A stretch of DNA of 64,000 nucleotides from Chrysomallon squamiferum (lineage: Eukaryota; Mollusca; Gastropoda; Neomphalida; Peltospiridae). The stretch lies in the NCBI GenBank assembly GCA_012295275.1, contig CM022667.1, positions 20,455,910-20,519,909 on the forward strand, read 5' to 3'. The notes below the pieces were generated by a model. The model was not told the DNA's origin, made no database searches, and saw only the letters and a list, made by a program, of their open reading frames with translations. Each line of letters starts with the position of its first letter. Position 1 is the first letter of the stretch. Made by a program: the position numbers and the translations under genes. Positions 37,776 to 63,667 of the stretch are shown here, in pieces.

Positions 37776-40700
37776 TCATCTATTGACACTGTGGCAAGTA
37801 TTAAAATGTTCTCTGAGTGGCAGTTCTGACACAGACTGCAGTTCCTGCCACAGTTCTGTGTGACTATTGACAAGCAGAGTGATGCCAGCCTTGTAGACAG
37901 CAGGAATTGAAATGTGGGAAGTCAGCTGAGCTCGGTAGCCTGGAACATGAGTCATGTTGTGTTCACGTAACACATTTATCACCTGTCCTGTAACACAAGT
38001 AATCACAAGACAGTTTTAAATCTTCATTTTAGTAAGTTATCAAACAGCATTAACAACACCAACTCAAAAAAAGAAAAGAAAAGAAAAAAGCTACATAATC
38101 TTAACAGTAATTTTGGGTTATTTTTAATTTATTTTCAAAACGATGCTTTTCATGAACAATTTAACTTTGAATTCAAATAATTAATTGAAGAATATCTAAT
38201 GAAGTGATGACAAAGTATTTCACATCGACAGAACTATTAATAAAATACTAAATTCTAAAATTAAATGCAGTATGCAGTGTTTACAAATGCATTTCTACTC
38301 TTTTTAAAACACAATTACAAATAAAACAGCATCAGATAAATACCTAGAACATTCATCGTGCGCCATCTGGGGTCTGGGTGTCTAAGAAAGTCACCGAGGT
38401 CAGTCGTGTCTCTGTGTCGATCTACAATGTCCTGACGTCTCACCAGCAACACAGACTTACTGACCAGCTGCTCCATAACCACCTCCTCGGGTACAGTTTC
38501 TAATGGATTGGTTAGGTACAGGCCTGAAATGAAGCACAGATTTTTTTTACTTAAATAATTAACTAGTTTTCAAGTAGAAGCTGTACTAGGATCTCACTAG
38601 TCTTTCAGTTCTGTTACTATATTCCAAAACAAGAGAAAAGAACACTTTAAGAAAATAACTAACCTTTGGAACTGACACCATACACCATCTGGTGATGCCA
38701 AGCATCTGGAATTGTCCAGCCAGGTTTTACACCTTTCTGTAGGTTCAATGTTACAAAAGGCACAGCTCCTTTCAAAAAAATAAAATACTTCTTGATACAT
38801 CAATAAAATGTCAAAAATTAAAATATTGTTACCTACAGAGTTGTTAGGGAAGTGAACAGAAAAGGGATAAATAGTTTAACAGGAAAATAAATATTAACTA
38901 ATTATTCATTAAGAAAATCTTTCCTGACGTTGCTCAGCATTCCAGTACTGATGCTATATATAGATGAAACTGCCTCACGATGTATTCAATCATACAGATA
39001 TAACAATCACAAAAAAGTAATCATACTAGCATAACTTAGATGCATTTATTACAATTTTATTTATTAATGGATTTTTATTTGTTGGTACAGACAATAATAT
39101 ATTTTCAAAAATAATACACAACTGGTAAGTTGTTGACCTGGTTTGTTTTTGAATTAGCAAAAGAATCAGTCTAGGATTGTATGAATATGGATGACATGAA
39201 GGTTCACCTTTTTTCATCCACTGGCCAAGCCACTGAAGAACACAAATGTCTCGAGATGGCCAAAAATGAAAAAACCTGCCACGAATTTTCCCATCAGTCA
39301 GAGATTCAATACCATGCAGCAAATCCTCAGCTGTTGTTCCTAAAAATACCACAATTTTAGATTTGTTATTTAATAACTGCTTTTGTTACAGAATAATTTA
39401 TTTTTAAATATTAACAAATATCTAGTAATGATGTATTTCATAAACAATGATAATTCACAAAAGGAAATAATATATATATATATATATATTAATACTAATA
39501 GCAATCGATTTTTTTATATTTATCTTTTATTGGGAAACAATGGCTATACATTGGTTTTATGCTATTATCTGTGATAAGAAAAACATACAACAGAATCGTA
39601 GGGTCACCAAGTATTAAGCTGTACAACCAAGCTAAAGCTGAACCCTGCCTACATTAAATACTATGGATAAACATCCAGCAATTGTTTTTTAAAAGATGAA
39701 TTATTTAAAATATGACTGCAGTTTTACAAAATCAACAAACACCAACCAGCAACAGCTCTGGAAAACAAGTACTGTGGGATGTGGGCTGACTCCTCACGCA
39801 GGTTGGTGTGTATTCTTTTACAGACTTCATCTTTGTCAACAGTGATGTCAAAAGCTCTCTGAAAATGTTTGAATGTTAAACTACAAATTAGAAACATTTT
39901 TCTTCCTCTTCCTTTAGTACACAGAAAGAAAACAACACTTGTTATACATTGCTTTCATGTGTATTTCAAACTGACTGTAACTGCTTACCAGTACATTAAG
40001 AACTGCTGTTGGACCACATGCAGATGTTCCAATTTGCTTCACCTGTAGTACATAAGCTTCATACTCTTTCCAAATCATCACCTTTTCAATACCAGATTTG
40101 CCCCCGTTACTTGGACGTCGGTCTCTTCTACGCAAAGCAGACCTTTGATGAGACTGAAAAACACACATCATCCATCTCATGTTTAAATCTCTACCACAAT
40201 ATCTTTACACAGTCTTTAAACCCTTTCTTGCTCATTTGTGAAAAACTGCAGATAGTCATTATGTCCCTTTTTAAAGTAAAATGCATGAACACATTTTGAG
40301 TTAACATACTTCCAGTGAATTTCAGTGAACATTTTATTAATTAACAAAATAAACTATTACTGTAATATTCAGTGATAAAAACAGATTATCTTATTTTACA
40401 ACACTGTCAACAGTAACAAATAATTTGCCAATTAAAATATTTTAATTAATAAACTCTGTGAAGTGTACAGAGAAAAAAAATTCATGGATCAGTAAAAGCC
40501 AGTTGAAATGATGTTCTGTCTAAAATTTCATAAAATAAATTAGTTTATTCATAATTTCCATTTAATCTGAATCAGTTAAAGGATATTAAAAACCAATATT
40601 TTAAAACTGTTTTATTACAATAATTACTTATTATTTTAATGGCTTCTTTTTAAAAAAAATTCTAGAAAGGGTACTTTTTTAAACATGTGAAACTGATGTG

Positions 40701-43296
40701 AAATATGTATGATACAAATGATTAATGGATAGCTGAATGAAATGAATTTCTATTTAGCGATGAATGGATTTTCTAACAACTTCTACAAATGTTCTAGAGG
40801 ATTTTTTCATGTGTTACAGTATTTTTTATCTGTTTTTACCTTTCTGCATTGTACTTCACTAACATTTTCGGTGTAATCTGTTGACTCACTAGCTGCTGCC
40901 ATGTTAGCATTTTCATCACAGACAGGCAAACTTTCAATTACTTCATAAATAGGCTCTGAAACACCTGATCTAAAAACAGAACAGAAAAGTTAAACAAATA
41001 TGTTCTGACATCAGAAATTAAAAATGTACCTACTGTTATAAAAAATTTGTTTAAGAACCAACATTAGTATTAATTGCATTAATTAATTATACATTTATAT
41101 CTGACATTACTTGATACTGTTATGGTTTGAAATTGTCTTTGTAAAGGAAATAAGTACAAAATACAAGTAAATATTGTGTATGATTAAATTGACAAAAACA
41201 TCTGTCTTAGAAGCTGTTTTCAACAAATATAATAAAGTATCAAATTTTAAACACATAACTCACTCTGAATTTACACAAACATTTCCTAGATCTGAAGTTA
41301 ACTGTGTGACACTTGTATCTGGAAAGAAAGACTCGTCTGTTTCATCACTGTCTGCATTATTTACATGACTAGAATGTTCACATAAAAATGTTGAGGTGAT
41401 CCGACATTTATCTCGCTTCACAACACACCCAAATTTGCCACGGTGCTTAATAATCTTCAAAAATACTTTCTGTTTTCTGTTACTTTCATCATTTTGGAAG
41501 TTTGAAGGACAATAATATCCTTGGCAGTTGTGTAAGGTGTCCATGTCAATGTTCACGGGAAATGACATATTTTGAGAAAGATTGTTCACCCCTGATTCTG
41601 AACTCATCCCTTCTGAATCAAATGGACAACTAGCTGATCCTGGTGGACCAGGATGTAATGCTGTTGGCAGTAATGGAGGTACACTTCCACTACTGGCAGT
41701 GATATACTGGTAATATTCAACTGACAAAGACATGCTATTAGAGTGTTCACTTCCACCAGTGCTAGAATGTATACCATGATGATTTTGATCATCTGTGTGT
41801 GTGTTATAACCAGAAGCACCTTCTCCATTGTAATTATCACTGTTTACAAAAGAAGCAATTGGGGCACAAGAAGTATCTTCATCATTATCACTTTCACTGC
41901 TTATCTTCCTTGGAGTTGGTCCTGAAAAAGAACAGTGAACACAAACTTTTTGGGAACAGCAGTTATTTCCTAATTGATCATCATCATCCTTTAAGCTAAA
42001 ACCGTCAACAGAAAGGTTATTTTCTTCAAAGACTGGATTGCTAACACTGTTTACAGGTATTTCATCCTCATCACTTGATGACAGTGGTGATGATCCCACC
42101 GAACTTGACAAAAGCCTCAGAGCTTTGTCAGGAAGATCAGCATCTATAAAATCACCTGTGTCATCACAAGACTCAGGTGTTTCTGCTTTATCACAGCACA
42201 GATTATTCTGCTGGTTAGACTGACTATCTTGATTGTGAGAACCAGAGGAAAGCATTGCAGAGTTGCAATCACGTACACAGTTATTCAAAAGAAGTCCTGA
42301 AATATCGCTGTTCAGGCTTGAACATGGAACATGAATGTTACCATCAGCCATGTCGTTGTCTACTGTCTGCACAGAGTCTAAATATCTGAAACATTCATTA
42401 GAGTTCTCCTCTCTGTCATTCAGCGGTGGAACATTATGCCAGTCAACAAGCTTGTCGAAGTCACACACTGCACCTTCATCAATCAAATCGGTAGCAGTTT
42501 CTTCACAGTCAGCTATATCCCCTTCACTTACTAACATATCAGATCCATGTCCATAAATACATGGTTTAAGTGATTCATTCTCAGTCACAAACAAACAAGT
42601 TCTGTTTTGATTACAGAATCCATTTACACGACACTTGGTGGCATGCAAATCATTTTTATGAGGTGTTTGTTCATTATTTCCACTACCAAGAAGAAGATGG
42701 AACCTAGAACTGAATACATTGTTATGCAGTGGAGAGTTATTTTCAGAAATCACATTAGATATTTGAGAGCTTGATTTAGTTTCCGTTTCTGATGATAACT
42801 TTTTTAATAATTTTGTATTTTTGTGCATTTGTTTGAAATTTGTATCTGATGATATGACCTTTGGCCTTGCTCCTCCACTTGTCTGAATCATATTTGTACC
42901 TGAATTTAAAAATTCTGTATTTTCTGTCAATGAGGTACACTGACCTGCAGCATCATAAGTATGATTGGTCCTGTCCAAATCTATTACTCCATTGACCAAC
43001 TGATCATAACTATTAATTTCCAGATATTTGCCATTCTTCACAATTTCAATACTTTTGTCACATTTTTCTGAATTTTTAAAGTTTAAACTAGAATGACCAT
43101 TTAAAACTGATCCAGTAGATGAATCGGGTACAATCTGACAAGGCACTGAGGAATTAACTTCTGAATTCAAATGGGTATTTTCTGCATTATCCAAAGAATC
43201 TACTTCAGTCTGGCTGCTTTGAATCATTTTAGTCTGTTTCTTTGTCCTAGGATGTTTTGAATTAAATAATTCTGGCCGATTTCCTCCACTGGCCAT
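37776..43296 (-). CDS. Predicted C39/papain-like cysteine peptidase-domain protein with long disordered N-terminus
   Basis: Eight coding exons on the minus strand: 41264-43296, 40840-40969, 39989-40153, 39747-39858, 39208-39339, 38664-38768, 38344-38523 and 37776-37987. They total 3069 nt, encoding 1022 residues plus stop, with consistent phases. The start ATG at 43296 is in a good context (A at -3, G at +4) just 11 bases inside an exon whose acceptor ends at 43308, so a 5' UTR exon lies upstream. Residues 1 to about 720 are Ser/Asn/Asp-rich and probably disordered. From about 740 a compact domain begins: KQIGTSACGPTAVLNVL (Gln761, Cys767), GRFFHFWPSRD, KPGWTIPDAWHHQMVYGV (His882/883), GLYLTNPLE (Asn898), DPRWRTMNVLGQVINVLREHN and ISIPAVYKAGI. 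The Gln-x5-Cys-Gly, later His, then Asn-Pro layout is that of papain-fold/C39-type peptidases. I do not recognise a named orthologue; activity and substrate are inference. Confidence 0.85.
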
Positions 43297-44633
43297 TATC
43301 TTTTAACCTAAAAATATAAATAAGATTATAAATAAATATATTTAGACAAAACAGTATTTTCAATGAAAAATTAATATGGAATAAAATGAATTCACTGAAC
43401 AGAACAAATATAGATGAAATAGTACTGCTGTTTAGGATAACATTAAGAAGTCTGCAGCAAAGAAGGAATATTCATAGCATTATTACCAAATTTTTAAAGT
43501 AATAATTTCAAAGATTTTGCATTACAAAGTAACACATAGCCCCAATTTCTGTTTTGTACTTATGTTCAAAAGTGTTTGAGAATAATTAAAATAAAAAAAT
43601 ATATATTTAAAAACTAGAAAAGCACAAAGTATGTATGTTTTAGTAGTTCTTAGTAAAAGCTGTAGGTGGTGCTCCTTGTCAGGAACATATGTAGGGTAAA
43701 ATTATTTTCATTATACAAGTGCCCCAAGCGTCTGCTGGGTTCTGGATCTTTAAGGCATGCTGACAGTATTCTTTACAATTGAGCATTTACTATTTGTTGA
43801 CACTGCTGTGTAAAATGCAGAAACTGATTATCTGCTGTCATTTTAAGCTATCATGTTCATCTGCTAATGCTCTTAACTTCTGAAACACAGTGATTCATTT
43901 TTTTTTAACAAGAACTCTATGTGCAGAAAGTTTTATAATTACTTCATTTTAACTGAACTGAGTATAATAATATGATCACGTTTCAATATTTTATTGGTAA
44001 CATATTTAAGAACTTCGAATTGTTTTATTTTTGCTAAAATGCCGTTTATTATTATTTTTTTCTTAATTGGTGGGTGGTTGTGTTTTCCCCTGAATTTAAG
44101 AAATTTAACTGACAAATCTAAAATCATTATACTTCATTCATTTGTTTTAACAAAATATTTAAATATATCTTGAACCAAAGGAATTATATTTTCATCTAGT
44201 ATAAATTTAACAATACTTTTTCATTTCTCTGTAAGATATAACTCTTTACGTTTAACTTTAATAAGTGTTTAAGTCCAAACCCAGGCCACTGAATTTGACA
44301 TAATTCCCGTAGTGACTCTCTTGTGAGTCTTTGTATATACGTAAGGCAAGAGAAAAAAACGTTAATAGAAACCTGAAACTATGATACCTTGTGGAATAAA
44401 ACGTCCAAACAGAGTTAATCGTACTGATAAAACACAAAACTATAAAATATTATTTTCCCTGGTATTCTGGCATCCTCTTCTTCAACAACCTCCTCCATTT
44501 TTAGCTATCCCACAATGCCGAACCCAACATCGGTTACTTTCGTTATTCCCGAACAGACAATCGGTAATTCTCGTATGTCTTGACACTAATAGAAGCTGTT
44601 CCGAATTAATAAATCGGGTTCTCCAAATTGGTC

Positions 44634-44757
<124 letters not shown>

Positions 44758-45006
44758 TTACTTATATGCACGTCTTGCCTCTATTACATATATTCATTAT
44801 ATTGCCTTTAATATTTAATTCGTTATGTCTAAATTATATTGTTATTACGGACGTTTTATTTACATGACGTTATAATTCAATAAGAATATAATTTTACCAG
44901 ACACAAAATTAAAAAAAAGAAGAAAAGTACCCCACAAAACACATACAAAAACAAAATAAAAACAAAAATAACATCCAAAATAAATAAATAAATAAATAAA
45001 ATAAAG

Positions 45007-45007
<1 letters not shown>

Positions 45008-45081
<74 letters not shown>
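45008..45081. repeat. Perfect inverted (TAA)n/(TTA)n microsatellite
   Basis: A (TAA)n run changes at about 45050 to (TTA)n, producing a palindrome with arms of about 30 bp that could extrude as a hairpin or cruciform. Confidence 0.95.
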
Positions 45082-45105
45082 ATAAAAAACAAAAACATTT
45101 TACTT

Positions 45106-45137
<32 letters not shown>
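45106..45137. repeat. (GT)n microsatellite
   Basis: About 15 GT dinucleotides in the divergent spacer. Confidence 0.97.
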
Positions 45138-45671
45138 GAACAGTAATCTGTATTATAAATTAACCATAAATGCACGTGAACAGATCTAACACAACATAGA
45201 AACAAGGTAGCACATATGCATAAACATACATATAAAACATACAGGCCAACATTCACACAGTATCGTAGTTTCTTTATATAGCTAATCCTAATCTTTATAT
45301 ACTCCAGTCGATAACTTTTTCCTCTTTATTTTTTGGCTTGCTTACTTGTTTGTTTGTTTTTATTATTTTCTTCTCTGTTTTTCCTGCTAATTTAATATTA
45401 AAGCGTTTATACACAATAGGTTGTTCGACCACACAAGACATCCATTTTCCTTTCATGTCAATTTTTTCATGTTATTTCTTTCTTTTTATTATTTACTACT
45501 ACTACGACGACGACTACTACTGTTACTACTACTATTACTAATAAACTGACATTAATTTGTCTAGTTTATTAGGTTATTAAGAAATATAAATGAATGAATG
45601 AATGAATGAATAAATAAATAAAAATGTGTGCCAAAAACAATTTGTATGAAAGAATATTTTTCTTCTATTTA

Positions 45672-45751
45672 GATATATATTTTTTTTTTTATTTCCATCT
45701 TTCTTTTTTTCTTTTCTTTTTTTTCTTTTTTCTTTCTTTCTTTCTTTCTTA
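45672..45751. repeat. Pyrimidine tract, T-runs and (TTTC)n
   Basis: Nearly pure T/C strand of about 80 bp with mirror-like (TTTC)n blocks. Confidence 0.9.
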
Positions 45752-46902
45752 TTTATATAGAATTAAACAGAAAATAATGTAGCAGCAGATTCAGTTGTAA
45801 ACTTCAATAAAATAATTATGATGCATGTAAAAGGAAAAGGCCAGTTATAAGCAATTGCGTTAGCTTGTTTGTTACTGCTAGCACAGTTTACATATAAAAT
45901 ACAGTGAGTTCCTTTATTATTAGTATTAGTATTAATATTAGTATTAGTATAAAAAGTATATTCTCATTGCACATGCGCATTAAAAGAAAATATAAAAGGG
46001 TCTATATTTTAATTCTACACCGTATTGGGGAAAAATGGACTACAAATGGTTCCGGATAAAAGAATTGTGAGAAATACGGTATATATAACAATAATTTAGA
46101 AACTATTCTTATTTGTTACGGTATTCAGTCATTTGTATATTGTTGAATGTTTCGTTAATCATTTGTTTTTTGAAGATGAATCGAAAATTGTATAATAAAA
46201 TTATCAATGCAAGTTGAAGTAGTCGATAACGGATAAGCCTTGGGTTGAAGATCAAAAGGAATGTCATTATCATGATTATAATCAACTGTTTATACATTAT
46301 ACAACTGTTGGTGTCATTGGTGTCATAAGAACCAACCAGTTAATGTCATTATCATTGCATTTTCAATTTATTCTACTTCTTTTTAAAGAGCCATTATCTT
46401 TTATAACTTAATTATTAATAAGTAGTTAAAGGACATTTACACCGTGGTTAGTATTATTATTAATATTTATATATTATTATTCATTTATTCATTATGATTA
46501 TTGTGATCCAGAATGGTATGGGGGTAGATTATGTGACTAGTTTCACGACTACCCATTATTGATTAATGTATATAGATTTCAGAAATTTTAAACGGAGTAA
46601 AATGATTATATAACTTTGGATTTAATTAGTTAAGTTTTCAAATTGTTCTAATTTAAGTAATTAGTCTTAAATCTAGAAACGTGAATCTCATCTTTAAATG
46701 TAATCCTGAATGCCAAGGAAGCATATAAAATATATAAAGTGCAAGATATGACAAGCAGGTGTTTCAATTTTGTTTTAATTGAATAACTAGCATGTTGAAA
46801 TTATTATTACAAACTCAGGAAGAACAGTTTAGAAAACTTTTACTATTAATCATTTAATGATCTTGGTCACTGAAGAAAAATCATTTTAATTTTATTTTAC
46901 AG

Positions 46903-47109
46903 ATGATTTCAACAAAGGAAGCTGACTAGGATAATATGGTGACCTAACATAGGTTAAAAAGATACTGACAGCAAGTTGCATTCAGACAAGCAATGATTTC
47001 AGCAAACCAAGCAAACATCCAGTCATATCAATTCTTTACAAAATTGAAACACAAAATAACTGAGGGACAAAATGACTTTAAGGTAGTTTTGATTTAACAA
47101 ACCAGTGCA
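46903..47109 (+). promoter_or_regulatory. Probable 5' leader of MBTPS1 with three short upstream ORFs
   Basis: An acceptor (TTTATTTTACAG) ends at 46902, and a 5' UTR exon would run from 46903 into the first coding exon. It contains three uORFs: 46903-46929 (8 codons, starting at the first exon base), 46936-46947 (MVT) and 46993-47097 (34 codons), the last ending 12 bases before the main ATG. Such leaders usually reduce main-ORF translation. The transcript start was not seen, so this is inference. Confidence 0.5.
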
Positions 47110-58993
<11,884 letters not shown>

Positions 58994-60440
58994 CTTCATC
59001 TGTTTTTAATTTGGCTGAAGTTACATGAACAGCTAAAACTTATTATTCTATTTTAATAACAGTGTTATAGATTTGTGTGTGTTCAGTATTTTAAACTGTG
59101 AAAATATCAAAGCTAATTCTTATGTTTATTTTCTTTTCTTCTTTTTTTTTTTCTGATAGATAATGTGATGAATGTACATCTAACTTTCACATATCCTGAT
59201 TACTTAACTTACACTGGCAAAGTCAGTTTGGAAACTAAAGATGTTTCATTAATGATTAATATTTAGAAATGTAAAACTGAGGTTTCTGATCTTTGCCAGG
59301 ATTCTGTTTCTTTCAGTTGTAATGTAGACATTCGTGGAAGCTATTAATCCGTCCATCACAGATGATTTAACTGATTTTATTAACTTTAAGTAGAGGAATC
59401 TTATTTTTATTAACTTTAATTAGAGGAATATTTTAGAGCCTAATTTATTAATTATTTAAACAAATATCAGAATACTGACAGGCACCCTTTGTTACATCAA
59501 CATTTAGTGAGAGAACGATTAAAGCAACTGAGGTTTACAAAACTAATTTTCTTGATTTTAAAGTTTCTTTAATATTATATATCATTATAATAATTATTTT
59601 TATTATCTTTATCATCATTACAATCATGCTAGACACTTTTTTCCCCAACAAAATGTCTACTTGGAGACATATTGTGTATGGTATTCATTTGAATTATAAT
59701 GTTAGGAACAAATGTATTTCTATAAAATTGATTAGAGTTCATTTTGTAGAACATCATGTAAACTGATTTTTCATTTACAACACATTTTTGCAGAAATGTC
59801 AACTGATTTTTCATTTACAACACATTTTGCAAAAGATCATGTTGACTGATTTTTCATTTACAAGGCATTTTGTAATAATTTGATACTGATTTACTGAACA
59901 ACAAATATTTTATTAATGGAAATATTGCATTGTTTAGAATTACAGTTCTTAACTTCTTTATAGTGTTTTTCACAAAAAACACATTTTATAAAATTTGAAA
60001 GAGAGTTTACAATCCTGATTTCATAGTGTGATACAGAGATTGTTAAATAGCAGATAATGTATAGTAATACATCTCTGTTTAAACTGATATTTATTGTTTT
60101 AATATCTTGTATTACACTGACTTCATATTATTTATAAATTTTTATTGGAGAAATTCTGATTGCGTGTTTGTTGAAGTTTCTAAAATAACTAACCTCACTA
60201 ATGAAACTTACTTTTATTGTGTTAGCATTTTATCTTTGTATATATTTATTTGGCTGTACAAACTGTAAATACAAGATTCTGCATGGGTTATGCTTTTATG
60301 ATCAAGATACTGTGGTGACGCACATGATTATGTGAATTTGTCAGTGTTATTTGTGGTGTGTGTAATATAAAGTGGCTAAAACAATATTTTATTTTGACAC
60401 TGGGGTGAACATTAAATTGTAAATAAACTGTAGATGTGTT
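58994..60440 (+). other. Probable MBTPS1 3' UTR
   Basis: Non-coding sequence from the TAA stop to an AATAAA at 60422-60427. That signal is followed by a T/GT-rich tract (TGTGTTTTTATTTAG, TTCTGTTTTTGTTTTC), as expected downstream of a cleavage site. It contains a threefold repeat at 59758-59875. Confidence 0.45.
59758..59875. repeat. Threefold 41-bp direct repeat in the MBTPS1 3' region
   Basis: Three copies of AACTGATTTTTCATTTACAA plus CACATTTT(T)GCA with small differences, beginning near 59760, 59801 and 59843. Confidence 0.9.
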
Positions 60441-62842
60441 TTTATTTAGCAAGGTTCTGTTTTTGTTTTCTTGTTATGGGAAGTAATCTTTTTGTTTACT
60501 TAATCTTTTATTTATTTATTTATTTATTTTTATGGTCATTACTTTATTATTTTTAATCTCATTGAAAGATGAGATGCTGGTATCAGATGGGTTATCAATG
60601 TCATACTAAGTATCTTGCATGTGACATAATTTTTTATTATGCTAAATTCTTTATATTATTAATTTCATTTTTAATTGACCAATCAAATTCATACAATTCA
60701 ATATCTATAAATCTAATGTAATTAATATATGATAGTTTCTGTAACACCAGCAGAATGAAAAAATATATATATATATATTAATTAAAAATCTTAATTGAAA
60801 ACTAGTCTCTTTCTCTTGAAATATACCTGTAATAACAGTAATCGGTGTTGTTATTTTTTTGTTGTAAGAAATATAACTGTCAGTTACTAAGTTTTAACAA
60901 TGACAAACATTATTTTAAATCTTTATATCATCAAAGAAAATCTTCACAACTTGTAAATAACATATAGTTCATTATCAAACATTTCTGAAAAATTATGTTT
61001 GCCAGCAGTTCTGTAAACCACTGATATTTTGTCACCTCATTATTTCTCATACTTGATTTACTGTTGTTAACAGTGACCCACATTTCATAACTTACATTTT
61101 AAAACCTTTTTCTCTGATTGAACCCTTTAATTTCTTGCAGTTTTTAAATTAACACAAAAGTTGGAAAACCAGATGTGAATCAAAGATGTATGTTTTTGTG
61201 TAAGTAGCATAACTGTACAGTTATTTAATAAAACCATAATTGTTTTTCTTTTTAAATCTATGCTAATTAAAAAAATTTCAGATGAATTATAAAAAATCTG
61301 TTAAATGCAGGAATCTGCTCGTCAGTGATATTTTTGTCTGATATTAAAAGAATGTACTCACATCGTTTGTGAAATTATTTGAACAAATATAAAACCTACA
61401 CTTCACTTCTGTCTACTTCTTTTTCTTAAATTATTTATTATACTGGAGACAATTATGCAAATATGTGCAAAAATTATACAATTAATAAATTTCTGTTCAG
61501 TAATATTGCCTAATTTTTGAGATTTTATTGTTAATGCCAAAAGGTGTTTTTTTCATTTTTATTAAGGTTTGTGGTGTACTTACCTGAGAACAAAATGTAA
61601 TTTTATTTAAAATAAAATACATTTAAAATGTTTTAATAACATATTTTAGCAGTATTATGGTTCTGTAAATATATTATTTTAGCTAAAAGTGGTGGAAATA
61701 ACAGCATAAGCAAAAGCAGAACTTTTTAATTTTCAGTTACCACTTTTAAAATGTGCTAACAGAGGTTAAACACATTTTATATACATCAAAGTTGTTTGTT
61801 TTATTTATCCACTGATTGGATCTGCTGACAAAATGACAGTAAACACATGCTTTCCCAAATAGAAATATGCAAAAAATTTATCATGTTGTATGTAATTTAA
61901 ATGAAAGAAATAAATATTTTTAAGAGTAAATCGTATCAAACAGTGATATCCTCTGTTAAAGACTTTTGTACATTTATTGACTGATCTGTGTTTCAGACAT
62001 TTTTAAATGTGAATTATTATCATGTTATTGTTAATTTTCATTTTAACATTTTGATTTTTCAGACAAGATATTTCTTTCCACTCTTGATATAATCTCTAGA
62101 GAAATTGACTGGATCTAAAATTAACAACACAGAAAATGAAATAATTGATTAATAATTTATTCAGACAACATAGTAGGTAAAACAATATACTTCATAAATA
62201 AGTGGAAAACATATATCTTATTTATTTATTTTGTTATAAACAAGATGAAGCCTGTTAATTGATGGAATTTTTAAATTCTGGCCAAAATTTATTTCAATGA
62301 TTTTGTAATGATACTCATCAAGGTCTTAAGTAAGTAATGAAATGGTAGCAATTTTGTGTAGTGTTAGAAATTTACATGGATTTCAAATTTTATTTCATAT
62401 TATTATTTATCATCTTTTTATTATGCAGCAATGTTACAGAAGTGAAATGGTGGATGAATCAATTTATGTTAATAATTAACTTACTGTATAACATTTATAT
62501 GTACAATTTACCATAATAAAATTTGCATAAACAATAATACAATTAACTCTGCTGTTCAACACTTTTCTAAATTTATTTTTATTTTTATAATATTTATTCT
62601 TCTTTTTTTTTGGCCCAGAACCCATTATTGATTTGAAAATGATGTTTTTGACTGTTTATGCTGTAGAAAAAGAAATCTGCTTTAATAAAATATAAATGTA
62701 TAAATAGACAAACATGTTACATATCATTGTATATTATGTTTTCACTAAGTCTACAAAATTAACATCTTCTAAACCACAGAATTTTACAGTTATGGACAAA
62801 AAGGCAATAGTAAGAAATTACGATATGCTAAAGAACATATTT

Positions 62843-62885
<43 letters not shown>

Positions 62886-63250
62886 CACTGTATCATTGTT
62901 TGTATGTATGTAATTTCCTTAAGTCTGATTATCAGACAGTTATGATGGTAGCATTATTTGTTTATATAATTTAATTATGAATTTATATTTATTATTTTGT
63001 TGTCATTTATTATTATTATTATTATCTGATTATGATGATGTAATTTGTACAACCCTCAGTGATGCAGTTTAAGCAGAGTAGACAGTATTAAATCTACACG
63101 GTATTCTTTCAGTCTAAAAACAACTAGTTACCTATTAGACATCTTTCTAATATTACCTTTTCTAATCTACGTAGTCTACTAACACAGTTTTCATATAAAT
63201 ACAAAAAGTTAAACAATATCTAACAAGTTCAGGAGCTGTCTGAAATCTAA
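60441..63250. other. Intergenic DNA without recognised genes
   Basis: AT-rich sequence with no supported exon on either strand. It holds (TTTA)n at 60508-60529, (TA)n at 60763-60779 and (TG)n at 62844-62881. Confidence 0.6.
62844..62881. repeat. (TG)n microsatellite
   Basis: About 19 TG dinucleotides. Confidence 0.97.
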
Positions 63251-63274
63251 CAGCAAATTATCTTGATCCAGTCC

Positions 63275-63485
63275 AAACTGTGACGTTTGTTTTGACTTCC
63301 GGTTTATTCTCACTGGGTTAACACTGCTGTTCTGATTGGCCACATTCTCGTAACTATGAGCCTGTCGTCTGTTTGTCACTGTTCACACACTTAACCAGTG
63401 TTCCCTCTGATAACAGAAGAACGGGGAGAGAAAAATGAAACAAACGCGAACATTTCATATTCAAGCCAATTCAAGCCAATTCACT
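63275..63485. promoter_or_regulatory. Promoter-like cluster of CCAAT, ETS and CRE-half motifs
   Basis: Within 200 bp there are a CRE half site TGACGT (63281-63286), an ETS-type ACTTCCGG (63295-63302), an inverted CCAAT box GATTGGCC and two direct GCCAAT boxes in a 10-bp repeat at about 63463-63481. The stretch is richer in G+C and CpG than its surroundings. No gene start is recognisable here, so the target would be outside the window or non-coding. Confidence 0.35.
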
Positions 63486-63588
63486 GTCGTGTTTTCAACT
63501 GATTTAATTGATTACGATACAGCGCACGATTACTGAAATTTTTGGAAGAAAATTACATATGCACGCGGAAAATAACTACATTTCAAAC

Positions 63589-63590
<2 letters not shown>

Positions 63591-63665
<75 letters not shown>
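63591..63665. repeat. (AAAT)n followed by (TAA)n microsatellite
   Basis: About seven AAAT units run into about fifteen TAA units. Confidence 0.97.

Positions 63666-63667
<2 letters not shown>

Noticed and set aside
41604-42556. Several small ORFs on both strands within the large exon of the peptidase-like gene
   Set aside because: All overlap the 2-kb continuous coding exon, which is supported by frame continuity through seven further exons.
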